Part shown: positions 44,620-52,900 of the stretch, in pieces
How positions within the stretch are numbered: the stretch's first letter is position 1
How the letters are laid out: each line of letters opens with the position of its first letter
Assembly: GCF_008039565.1 (NCBI RefSeq)
Contig: NZ_VDUX01000002.1
Location: 543,328-607,327, forward strand
DNA length: 64,000 bases
Reading direction: 5' to 3'
From: Aeromicrobium terrae
Lineage (GTDB): Bacteria; Actinomycetota; Actinomycetes; Propionibacteriales; Nocardioidaceae
The notes under the pieces: model-generated
What the model was told of the DNA's origin: nothing
The model's database searches: none
What the model saw: the letters and a program-made list of their open reading frames with translations, nothing else
Translations under genes and position numbers: made by a program

Positions 44620-45045
44620 ATGAAGATCCTGATCGTCGTCGTCATCGTCGTCCTCGCGCTCCTGCTCCTCAGCCGGATGTCACGACCGAGGCAGGGCTCC
44701 GGGCCGTCCGTCCCGACCGTGCGGGAGCCGTCCGCGAACGAGTCGCCCACGGTGGGTCCGCCGCCGGACGTCGCGGCCACGCAGACCGACGCCAGTCCCC
44801 TGCCGCCCGAGCCGCCGCCCGAGGATGCGCCGGTCACGGAGGCCGAGGAGGAGGCTCAGGCGCGCCGTCTCGACGCCTCCGCCGGGTGGGACGAGACGCC
44901 CCCGCTGATCCGCGCCGACCCCGAGTCCGGGACGTACCACACGCCGGAGTCGCCGGACTACGACGACGCCTCCGACGGCCAGACGTTCGACACCGAGGAG
45001 GACGCGCAGGCGGCCGGATTCACCCGGTGGGACGAGTCGCGTTGA
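44620..45045 (+). CDS. hypothetical membrane-anchored acidic protein
   Basis: A 141-aa protein with one N-terminal helix (ILIVVVIVVLALLLL), a Pro/Ser/Glu-rich linker (residues 22-75) and an acidic C-terminal segment (WDETPPLIRADPESGTYH and FDTEEDAQAAGFTRWDES). The linker suggests a flexible extracytoplasmic or cytoplasmic spacer. GGGGGAGG precedes the ATG. The family is unrecognised. Confidence 0.7.
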   Translation: MKILIVVVIVVLALLLLSRMSRPRQGSGPSVPTVREPSANESPTVGPPPDVAATQTDASPLPPEPPPEDAPVTEAEEEAQARRLDASAGWDETPPLIRADPESGTYHTPESPDYDDASDGQTFDTEEDAQAAGFTRWDESR

Positions 45046-45059
45046 GGCTCGGGGCCGTT

Positions 45060-45089
45060 TTGGTCGGGCCTCCGGCCGTACGGTAGAGT
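45060..45089 (+). promoter_or_regulatory. promoter for the tRNA-Asp/tRNA-Phe unit
   Basis: TTGGTC (45060-45065) and TAGAGT (45084-45089) form a -35/-10 pair with an 18-bp spacer, 13 bp before tRNA-Asp. The AT-richer -10 is the same TAGAGT used upstream of the SDR at 7108. Confidence 0.5.
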
Positions 45090-45102
45090 CGCCGTCGCGC
45101 AA

Positions 45103-45179
45103 GGCCCCGTGGCGCAGTTGGTTAGCGCGCCGCCCTGTCACGGCGGAGGTCGCGGGTTCGAGTCCCGTCGGGGTCGCCA
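45103..45179 (+). tRNA. tRNA-Asp (anticodon GTC)
   Basis: A 77-nt gene with encoded CCA. Acceptor GGCCCCG/CGGGGTC, anticodon loop CTGTCAC with GTC, T arm GCGGG-TTCGAGT-CCCGT. It is the substrate of the GluQ enzyme encoded at 30563, if queuosine is made. Confidence 0.95.
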
Positions 45180-45224
45180 TGTGTTGAGCTTCGTACCGCT
45201 GGTGCGGAGCTCAGCGCATACCCC

Positions 45225-45301
45225 GGCCAGGTAGCTCAGTTGGTACGAGCGTCCGCCTGAAAAGCGGAAGGTCGCCGGTTCGACCCCGGCCCTGGCCACC
45301 A
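45225..45301 (+). tRNA. tRNA-Phe (anticodon GAA), integration target
   Basis: A 77-nt gene with encoded CCA; acceptor GGCCAGG/CCTGGCC, anticodon loop CTGAAAA with GAA. Its 3' part from 45254 is duplicated exactly at 63688-63734, so the gene has been the attachment site of the island and its 3' end now comes from the element. Confidence 0.96.
45254..45300 (+). repeat. att copy at tRNA-Phe (left)
   Basis: The 47-bp sequence from CGCCTGAAAAGCGG to CTGGCCACC covers the anticodon arm, T arm and acceptor 3' strand of the tRNA. It is identical to 63688-63734; bases outside differ. Confidence 0.93.
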
Positions 45302-45358
45302 GCATCAGCGCAGGTCAGCGAGACTCTTTGGACAGACGCCTCGGCGCCTCGCTTCGAT

Positions 45359-45382
45359 TGACAGCGATTTCTGACAGCAACG
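45359..45382 (+). repeat. integrase arm-type direct repeats (left end)
   Basis: TGACAGC at 45359-45365 and TGACAGCAACG at 45372-45382, 13 bp apart, lie between the left att copy and the integrase stop. The same pair occurs at 63576-63598 inside the right end. Confidence 0.65.
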
Positions 45383-45394
45383 CGACGCCATCCT

Positions 45395-46522
45395 TCACGC
45401 GAGTCTGTTGCCGAGCAGGCGCAGGGCTTTCCGCTTCTCGTCCAGAGACGTGTGCGCATAGATCGTCATCGTGACGTCGATGGCGCTGTGACCGACGATC
45501 TGTTGGACGATGTGCGGCGCCACGCCCTCGGTCAGGAGCAACGTGACACACGTGTGCCGGAGGTCGTGGAATCGAGGCTGCGGTTCATCCAGGACCGCTC
45601 GGACCTTGTACCAACTGCGTGACAGATTGTCCGGCTCGATCGGCGTGCCGACCGTGGTGGCGAAGACCATGCCGGAGTCGACCCACCGTTCCCCTGCCGC
45701 CAATCGCTCCTTGTTCTGGGCGACCTTGTGCGCGCGGAGCGCTTCGACGACGGGATCCGGCAACGGGATGGTGCGCCTGGAGGTCCGCGTCTTCGGCGGC
45801 AGCAGCTGTAGCTCGCCGTCGACCCGCTGGAGGGTCTGCACAACCTGGAGCGTCTCCTCTTCGAGGTCGACCTGTTCCCACTGCAGGCCGAGCAGCTCAC
45901 CGCGACGCAGCCCGAGGTACACCGCCACGACGTACAGCGCAGAGAGGCGGTCGTCCTTCGCGGCCTCGAGCAGTGTTCGCGCTTGCTCGGGAGTCAGCCC
46001 ACGACCGACTTCGTACCGCGGCGTGGGCACCTGGACCAGCTTCGCGACGTTCCGCGTGACGAGGTCGTCCCGCATCGCGTTCTGCAGTCCGGCGCGCAGA
46101 GTCGAGTGAACGAACTGAACGCCTCGCGGCCGCAATCCTGAATCCTGCAGCTCCTGCACCATCCGACGCACGTCCTGAACCGACAGCGCCCGCAGCTTCT
46201 TGCGACCGATGCGCGGAGCGATGTGCCGACGAACGACCAGCTCGTACCCCTGATGTGTCTTGGGCGCCCGGTTCGGCTTCACCACGTCTCGCAGCCAGTG
46301 TTCCAAGTACTCCTGCACCGTCCAGTTCTCGACCGGCACCCGCACACCACGGTCCAGCTCCCGCTGCAGCGCCGTCAGCTTCTCCCGTGCCTCCACCCGG
46401 GTCTTGCCGTAGACGTACACGCGCTTTCGTCCGCCCGTGTTCGTCGCGGCGTAGGTGGCGCCGACCCAGCGACCGTCCTTCCGCTTCCAGATGCTCCCCT
46501 CGCCGTTCGCATGACGGCTCAT
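45395..46522 (-). CDS. int: tyrosine-type site-specific integrase
   Basis: A 375-aa tyrosine recombinase. Residues 1-60 hold a beta-rich arm-binding domain (GEGSIWKRKDGRW, also AP2-like), 65-150 the SAM-like core-binding domain (VQEYLEHWLRDVVKP), and 170-375 the catalytic domain with Arg206 (GLRRGELLGL), HDLRH (His319, Arg322), GHS (His345) and Tyr355 (TMTIYAHT). It sits 95 bp from the att site. ATG 46522 overlaps the excisionase stop by 4 bp; a longer frame crosses that gene. Confidence 0.95.
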   Translation of the reverse strand: MSRHANGEGSIWKRKDGRWVGATYAATNTGGRKRVYVYGKTRVEAREKLTALQRELDRGVRVPVENWTVQEYLEHWLRDVVKPNRAPKTHQGYELVVRRHIAPRIGRKKLRALSVQDVRRMVQELQDSGLRPRGVQFVHSTLRAGLQNAMRDDLVTRNVAKLVQVPTPRYEVGRGLTPEQARTLLEAAKDDRLSALYVVAVYLGLRRGELLGLQWEQVDLEEETLQVVQTLQRVDGELQLLPPKTRTSRRTIPLPDPVVEALRAHKVAQNKERLAAGERWVDSGMVFATTVGTPIEPDNLSRSWYKVRAVLDEPQPRFHDLRHTCVTLLLTEGVAPHIVQQIVGHSAIDVTMTIYAHTSLDEKRKALRLLGNRLA

Positions 46523-46704
46523 GCAGAGTCCGCCTCCAGCCTCATCCGATCGACGAGCTCCTGGCACGCCGCGGCCGGCACGAGTCGACGACGCCCGATC
46601 TTCAGCGAAGCCAACGTCCGCATTCGGATCAGGTCGTAGATCGTCGACCGCGCCACTCCCAGGACCTCCGCAGCCTCCTCGGGACTGAGCAACAACTTCT
46701 CCAT
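46519..46704 (-). CDS. xis: excisionase / HTH protein
   Basis: A 61-aa MerR/excisionase-type winged HTH: LSPEEAAEVLGVARSTIYDL followed by KIGRRRLVPAAACQELVDRM, the helix-turn-helix-wing layout of small Xis proteins. Coupled by ATGA to the integrase, as usual for actinobacterial integrative elements. The frame opens further upstream but only antisense to rep. Confidence 0.9.
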   Translation of the reverse strand: MEKLLLSPEEAAEVLGVARSTIYDLIRMRTLASLKIGRRRLVPAAACQELVDRMRLEADSA

Positions 46705-46757
46705 CGTGATCACCTTCCAGTTCCAGGTTTCCTTCGAGCACAGACAGCAACCCGCAG

Positions 46758-48122
46758 CTATCGAGCCCGCGCCAGAGCGGCGGATCGTACCGCTGCGGCG
46801 GCCTGGTCGAGCCCGAGATATCCACGGCCGACATAGACGAACGAGGAGACGACTTCGAAGCCTTCTGGTGGGTCGTCGTCGAGCAACTCCCGGATGTCTG
46901 CGTCGGGGTCGAGCCCCGCCGGCTTGCTCCGGAAGACGCGGCGCGACCGGCGCAGTTGTTCGAATGTCACCGAGTAGCGGCGCGACTTGGTGATCGGATG
47001 CCCGCGATAGCCAAGTGTCCCTAGACAGGAGGCGAGCCGGCCGTACGACTCGTGCTCCCGCGAGAGGCGAATCGCGGTCTCGATGATCCTCAATGCGTGG
47101 GGTGATGCGCCGGCACGACGGGCATGCAGGACTGAGCGGACGCGGTTCGGGAGCCCGAAGTCCTCGGTCGACTTGGTCAGATACTTCGCCAGGTAGGCCG
47201 CGACTTGCTCCGGGTGCACCACCCGACCCACGCGACCCGATTCGCGGTCTGCAGTGTCGACGATCGTTCGAGTGTCGATCTGACTCCCCCACCGCAGCCG
47301 CACCACGGTTCCGTCACGAAGCGGCTCGGCGTCAACGCGGACGTTGGCCGCGGCTGTCTGGATCGCATCCTCGAGGTCAGCTGTCGACAGATCGAGAGCG
47401 CATGGCAGCCCATCAGGTCCGTCTGCACCATCGAGGCGGATCGGTGCATGGACGTGGATCGCTGCCCGAGCTTGGAACTCGACGACCTTGGAGTACGAGA
47501 TCCGGCACGCTTTCCGGAACGCCGGCATCGTCAATCCGACCTGCTTGGCCAGCTCCCGCTGCAGCCCGATAGAGAATCGACGCCACAATTCAGGTGCGTA
47601 CCACTGCCAAAGCACCTGGCCGACGTAGTCGTAACACTCCCAGCAGAGCGGCTGACCCACCTGCGAGTCGTCGTCACGATGCCGCTTGCCGCACCACAAC
47701 GGCCGACCATGAGTACACGCCGGCTTGTCCCGTCGCATCCGACAGGGACCCTTGCCACGGATGCCATGAACCGGACCGAACGAAGGAGCCGTCAACGTCG
47801 CGAACGTGCACGGCCACGCGGCCACATTGGCGGGAATGCCCTTCCCACCGGCGAGTCCGCACATCAGCAGATGCCACGCGTCGCCCTTGTACTCATGGCT
47901 GCACGACGGGCACACCGACGCCCTCCGATCGCCGCACCGCACGTAGGTCTGACCATCGACCTCATCACCCGAGTCGTAGACCGTCGCAGATTCCCCGGTC
48001 GCTTTGTGGACGACCTCCTTGCGCCCGCGTAGTCGCACCGGACGCGCACAGCCCATCCCACGTTTCACCGCCGAGTCCATCGCGACTTCTGCGATGAGTG
48101 AGTTCGATGGTCTTAGGGTCAC
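46758..48122 (-). CDS. RepSA-like replication initiator
   Basis: A 454-aa protein resembling the rolling-circle initiators (RepSA/pSAM2 type) of actinobacterial integrative elements. It has paired Cys motifs (CGDRRASVCPSCSHEYKGD, CWECYDY), KVVEFQARAAIHVHAPIRLDG, which holds the HxH metal motif of Rep enzymes, and VAAYLAKYLTKS, which supplies the Tyr of the catalytic YLxKYxxK-like helix. The start is uncertain: GTG 48122 and ATG 48080 are both possible. Beyond them lies a GACGT-rich region likely to be its operator or origin. Confidence 0.85.
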   Translation of the reverse strand: MTLRPSNSLIAEVAMDSAVKRGMGCARPVRLRGRKEVVHKATGESATVYDSGDEVDGQTYVRCGDRRASVCPSCSHEYKGDAWHLLMCGLAGGKGIPANVAAWPCTFATLTAPSFGPVHGIRGKGPCRMRRDKPACTHGRPLWCGKRHRDDDSQVGQPLCWECYDYVGQVLWQWYAPELWRRFSIGLQRELAKQVGLTMPAFRKACRISYSKVVEFQARAAIHVHAPIRLDGADGPDGLPCALDLSTADLEDAIQTAAANVRVDAEPLRDGTVVRLRWGSQIDTRTIVDTADRESGRVGRVVHPEQVAAYLAKYLTKSTEDFGLPNRVRSVLHARRAGASPHALRIIETAIRLSREHESYGRLASCLGTLGYRGHPITKSRRYSVTFEQLRRSRRVFRSKPAGLDPDADIRELLDDDPPEGFEVVSSFVYVGRGYLGLDQAAAAVRSAALARAR

Positions 48123-48146
48123 AACATCCAGCGAACCCACGACTGG

Positions 48147-48217
48147 GGGACGTTTGAACCACGTTATCGGGACGTTTCCGGACGTCTGTCCACGTCCTGG
48201 GACGTCCCCCAGACGTC
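48147..48217. repeat. helically phased GACGT(C) motifs upstream of rep
   Basis: GACGT occurs at 48149, 48171, 48181, 48201 and 48212, with the inverted copy ACGTC at 48192; adjacent copies after the first are about 10-11 bp apart. Three are full GACGTC palindromes. A stretch of copies on one face of the helix suggests a bound protein array such as a Rep or repressor site. Confidence 0.55.
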
Positions 48218-48286
48218 CCGCCCCCACGATGAATCTGCCACCTGCAACGTTCGCCCAAGGGTCTGCGACCACATCGCCAAGGTTCG

Positions 48287-48457
48287 ATGAAGACGTCGCG
48301 GATCAACAACTTGCCGCTCACCGTCCTGCCGGGCGACACTCACGAGGCTCGCGGCGATCTCAACACCAGGTGGCCGTCATCCTTTCGCTGCTGCGGCAAG
48401 CAACGTGTGAATCGCGGCTCGAGAAGCGCGCGGATAGTCGTGGATACGGATAAGTAG
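48287..48457 (+). pseudogene. possible 5' remnant of a DNA methyltransferase gene
   Basis: An open frame of 56 codons begins MKTSRINNLPLTVLPGD and then diverges. The opening VLPGDTHEA resembles the N-terminus of plasmid-type site-specific DNA methyltransferases, which run on to a DPPY or SPPY motif; here the similarity stops after about 28 residues and the frame continues as antisense to the immunity gene. I read it as a truncated gene cut by insertion of the toxin module. Similarity is from memory of the family and is weak. Confidence 0.3.
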
Positions 48458-49117
48458 TTGCTCCTGACCATCCGCGACATCCTCTTCAATGACAGTCAAG
48501 AAGCCGCGAGCCTGCGCTTTCGCCTCCGTGTCGTCCCAGGAATTGAACGCTGTTCTGGCCCGAAGCACCATGCTCCTTGCGTTCTCAATCAGCGTGTACT
48601 CATCTCCTGCAGGAAGTTTTTGCCGCGACAAGTCGATTCCTGTTCGAAAGCTGACGTCTCGCATCTTCATTCGCGCGAAGTCGTTACCTTCGAATTGGTT
48701 CATGGTGCGGCGGGTGTCCGTTCGCTCCTGAGCCGGGACTGTCCCGTTGAACACAGCCTTCGTCAGGCGCCCTGAGAACGTGCAATTCACAATTTCGACT
48801 GCGAAGCAAAACCAATTGCTGATGTCCGCGTCCTCGAAGGTGCAGTCGACAAAACGCGCGTAACCCCCTGGACCCATCGTCACTTTCACATGGTCGAAGC
48901 TGCACCCGATGTACTCCGATGTCGCGCGGCCTGCACCAAACGAAGCCGACTTCACGACAAGCCTGTCGAACTTGCACTCCTCGAACCGACAGCCCTCCGA
49001 GGAGAATTGCATCAAACTTCGATTGCTGAAGTCTGCGGCGACGAGGCGTTGACCCGAGAGAATCACGCGGTCACCCGTCATCGGATTTGAGGCTGACGCC
49101 CGGACTTGGTAATCCAT
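48377..49117 (-). CDS. candidate immunity protein of the RHS toxin
   Basis: A 246-aa soluble protein with no signal peptide. Its first 150 residues have a beta-helix-like, pentapeptide-repeat flavour (FEECKFDRLVVKSASF, ARFVDCTFEDADISNW, FEGNDFARMKM), with a helical C-terminus. Its ATG is 1 bp from the RHS stop, so it is translationally coupled, as toxin/immunity pairs usually are. The coding sequence is clearly lower in GC than the chromosome, a sign of recent acquisition. Identity as immunity protein rests on position and size. Confidence 0.75.
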   Translation of the reverse strand: MDYQVRASASNPMTGDRVILSGQRLVAADFSNRSLMQFSSEGCRFEECKFDRLVVKSASFGAGRATSEYIGCSFDHVKVTMGPGGYARFVDCTFEDADISNWFCFAVEIVNCTFSGRLTKAVFNGTVPAQERTDTRRTMNQFEGNDFARMKMRDVSFRTGIDLSRQKLPAGDEYTLIENARSMVLRARTAFNSWDDTEAKAQARGFLTVIEEDVADGQEQLLIRIHDYPRASRAAIHTLLAAAAKG

Positions 49118-49118
49118 G

Positions 49119-49928
49119 TCAGCAACTCGACAGTTCGTATGTGCACATTGTCACGCCCCCGTATCCGGGCCGCTTCTCATGAGCTGCCACTTGTTTCGGC
49201 GTAGTCAACTCCAACATCTTTCCCGTCGTCGTGTCCAGGAAGTCTGGACCACGTGTGCTGTAGACGAAACGGCCAGGGTAGTTACGCTCCAACTCTCGTG
49301 CAGTTGCGCGATGCACAGCTTGACCCAACATGGGCCTCCTAAGCCATGGCAGCCGCTCCATTGCATCTCGCTCAGAACTCGATAGCGATTTCATCAGTTC
49401 ACGGGACCCAAGTGCTGCTTGAGCGCGCGCGGTGGATTGAACTATCGCTTGTGCAGAGTCGGCGGTCCCAACGCTTCGCGCGAGTTGGCTGGCAGCGGCA
49501 CTCGCCGCAGCCTCGCGCTCGAGCATCATGACAATGGGTTTCGAACCGAACCTCCCCATAGGACCGCCCACGAAGAAAGAGCCGATCGTCAGTCCGACGG
49601 CACCCGACGCTTGCTTGCAGGCCATAAAGGAGCCGTTGCCGCTGGCGCACGATTCGACCCAGGTGTCTCCGAGATCTTCTGCGTCGTCCGCCACGGACTC
49701 GAGGATGTCTTGGCCAAGCTGCCCGCGAGGATCTGGCGAGTTCGCGAGCTTCCTCCCGTAGTCGACGGCATTGCGCGTTCCGGCCTTGGCCTTGCCCCAG
49801 CCCCAATTGGCAGCAGAACCCACTGCGCCTAGGAAGCCGCTCCCACCGCTTGACATCTTCGGGCTGGCGGATCGGTCGCGGTCGCAATACCCACCTTCTC
49901 CGCACGTCTGCATGAGTCCGTCCGGATC
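49119..49928 (-). other. variable C-terminal toxin domain of the RHS protein
   Basis: The region after DPDGL encodes about 264 residues unlike the shell. It begins with a Gly/Ser/Ala spacer, has a hydrophobic stretch (SGAVGLTIGSFFVGG) and ends with a compact domain: GQAVHRATARELERNYPGRF, GPDFLDTTTGKMLELTTPKQ and CTYELSSC. The GPD-x-D ... E-L-T-T-P pattern resembles the acidic core of a restriction-endonuclease-like nuclease fold, suggesting DNase activity, but no family is firmly assigned. Confidence 0.6.
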
Positions 49929-52900
49929 CGAAGCTGTGACCGGCGAATTGTTGGCGTACGCGTAGCCGTTCATCTGCTGCGGATCCATCGCATCCAGGAT
50001 TGGATCGACGGAGATGAATCGGCCAGCAGCGGAGTCAAACTCGCGGGCGTCAAGATGCGTCGTACCCGCAGAGGCGTCGGAAGTCTTGTTCAGATAGCCC
50101 TTGTCGGACGGCCACGCAGACGCCGGTGCCTGAATCTGCTCGCCGAACGGCGTGTAACGGCGCTTGATGAATGCTTGAGTGGTCGAATTGACGCTGACCA
50201 GCGGGGTGCCGTGATGGTCGGCTTCGGTGACGTGCAGGCCGCTGGCGTCTCGCGTCGCGATCGGTTCACCGTTGAGTGTGTACGTGCGGACGGTGGACCG
50301 GACTCCGTCCTTGACCTTCATCTGGGCGGTGCCGACATTAAGCGTGGTCGACCCGTCGATCCCATCGCGTTCGATCAGACGGTTGCCGTCGGCGTCGTAG
50401 AGGTAGTCGATGCTCTTGCCGGTGGCCAGATCGGTGACGGACTTGACGTGCCCTTCGTGGTCCCACACGTAGGACTTTCCAGCGGTGGCTGACGTGGAGC
50501 GTTTCGTGAGGTTGCCGGCCTCGTCGTACGAGAAGGTCTCCGTGCCGGTCGAACTGCCGGTCTTGACGGTCTTGCTCGCGGCATGCGGACGCGTCGCCGT
50601 GGCAGCTGGGAACGTCGACGTGCGTGTTGTTGAGGTCACCGAGGTCGACGGCTTCCGCAGTGAGACCGCAGTGTTCCGGTTGCCGTTCTTCGCGTACGTG
50701 TAGGTATCTGCGTATGGTGCGAGGCTGCCGAGGTTGGTCGTGGTCGGCGCCGCGCAGGTCGTGCCGGACGAGGTCCACGCCTTGGTCATCCTGCGCAGGT
50801 AGTCGTAGCTGAAGCACTGACGCCAGGTTGCTGTCGACGTCTGGGCGGTGTCACCAGCGGCCACGTCATTCAGTCGCGTCACGTTGCCGGCCTGGTCGTA
50901 CGTGTAGCGCAGGTCCATCCGCGGCGTGGTCGCGGTGCCCTGCAGGCTCACGCTGCGCTGAGTGATTCGGCGTGTGGCCTGGTCGTAGTTGCGGGTGTCG
51001 TAGACCGACTTGCCTGAGGTGCTTCCGGAGTCGCGCTGCAGGAGCTCACCGGTTGCGGCATAGATGTTGCCGTAGACGATGGGGGTCGCGCCGAGCAGCG
51101 ACTTGACGTTCCCGAGATCGTCGTAGGTGTAGTTGAGGTTCTCGTTCGTGATTCCGTAAACCAGCGGCTGGGTGATCCGCTTGACGGATCCGTCTGGGTT
51201 GTAGCTGGTGCTCGTGACGTGTCCGCCGGCGCGGTATAGCAGCCCTTCGCTCTCGGGGATGAGCACTCGGCTGGACGTGGGTCGGCCGGCCGTGTCGTAG
51301 GCGGTGACCTCATTGGTGTACTCCCCACCATCGGCGTACCGCGTCGACGACGTCAGCGCACCCGGCCGCACGGTGTCGTAGACCCACTTGGAGCGCAACG
51401 TGCCGTCAGAATCATCGTCCCGCAACTCGGTCTTGCGGCCGAGCTTGTCGTAGCCGGTCCACAGGGTGACGTCGCGAGCGTCGGTCGAGGTGACCTGACG
51501 ATCGAGTGCGTCGTACGTGAAGGTCGACGTGCCCTTGTCGGGATCGACGTCGCTGCTCAGCCGGCCGCGGATGTCGTAAGACTTCGTCCATTTCGTGCCC
51601 GACGCGTCCGTCACGGTCGCGAGCTGACCGGCCGGCGTGTAGGTGTACGTCGTGACGTCGCCTGTTCCCGTGGGCGTAGCCGCGGTGTGCTGCGTGAGGC
51701 TTGTGGTCTGGCCGCGTGCGTCGGTGACGGTCGTGGTCGCGGTGCCACCCGTCGGAGGCGTGACCAGGACGCGGTCTCCTCCGTAGGAGGTGCTAGTGGA
51801 CCACTTGATGCCGCCCAGAGATGCGAGCGACTCCTTGGTCACCCGGCCAGCCAGGTCGTAGGTGTAGTTCGTGTAGCTGGGGATTGCGTTCTCGGCCGCG
51901 GAGACGAGCGTCGTGTCGACCGAGTCGGAGTTGAAGTACGGGCCGCGCGAGGAGAGCACCCAACCGCGGTCGTCGTAGATCTTGTCGGTGATCAGCCGGC
52001 CGCCGTCGACACCAGCCGACGGCGTCTGGGTGGAGCGTTCGCGCATCAGTCCGTCATAGAACGCCACGGACTTGACGTAGTTCTCCTTGGCGTTGAGGCG
52101 CTCAGTGCTGACCGCGTTCGCCTCCGTTGCACTGACTCGATAGGAGTACTTGACCGTCGGGGTCTGAGTCGCCTGATCACGATCCGGTCCCCAGATGCTG
52201 ACCACGCGGCCGAGGCCGTCGTAGGCGTAGTCCGTGTTTCCGCCGGCGACATCGGTCTCCCGTGATGGCGATCCCCAGGCACGACTCGGGTGGACGACGG
52301 AGTCCTGCCCGAGGGCGTTGGTCGTGGTGATGCTGTCGACCGGACCCGTGGACGGGTTGTAGCTGGTCGTGGTCGTCTCGTCCCTGGCGTTCGTGACGGA
52401 AGTGGCGCGACCGTACGCGTCGTAAGCCGACGTGGCGTCGATCTGGTACAGAATCCCGGTCGTCCAGCCCGCCGCGGTCTCAACCTTGGTCGGATCGCCC
52501 TTCGTCGGCGCGTCCCCTGGAGCACCGCCGTCGTATGACGTGCGGGTGGCGCTGATGATGTCGGCCGCCTTGGTCGGGACCGATCCACACGCCAGTGCCG
52601 TGGTGATCTGCGTCGACGGGTAGTCGAACATGCCGTTAGTCGAGTTGGTCGCGTATGCGGTGGTTGTGCAGCGGTTGTCCGCTGCGGTGGATGTGTCGCC
52701 GGCATCGTCGACGGCCGTCGGCTGTCCCCGATCGTTGTAGGTCGTGCTCGTCTTCGTGGTTCGGTACAGCCCCGTGGACAGACGCGTACGGGTCTCCGTG
52801 CCCCCGACGTTCAAGATGTAGGCGCTCTTGCCCCCAGAAGTCGCCGTGGCGTCGGACGTCCACGGAGTGTTGACCGTGATGTCAACGACGTTGCCGCTCG

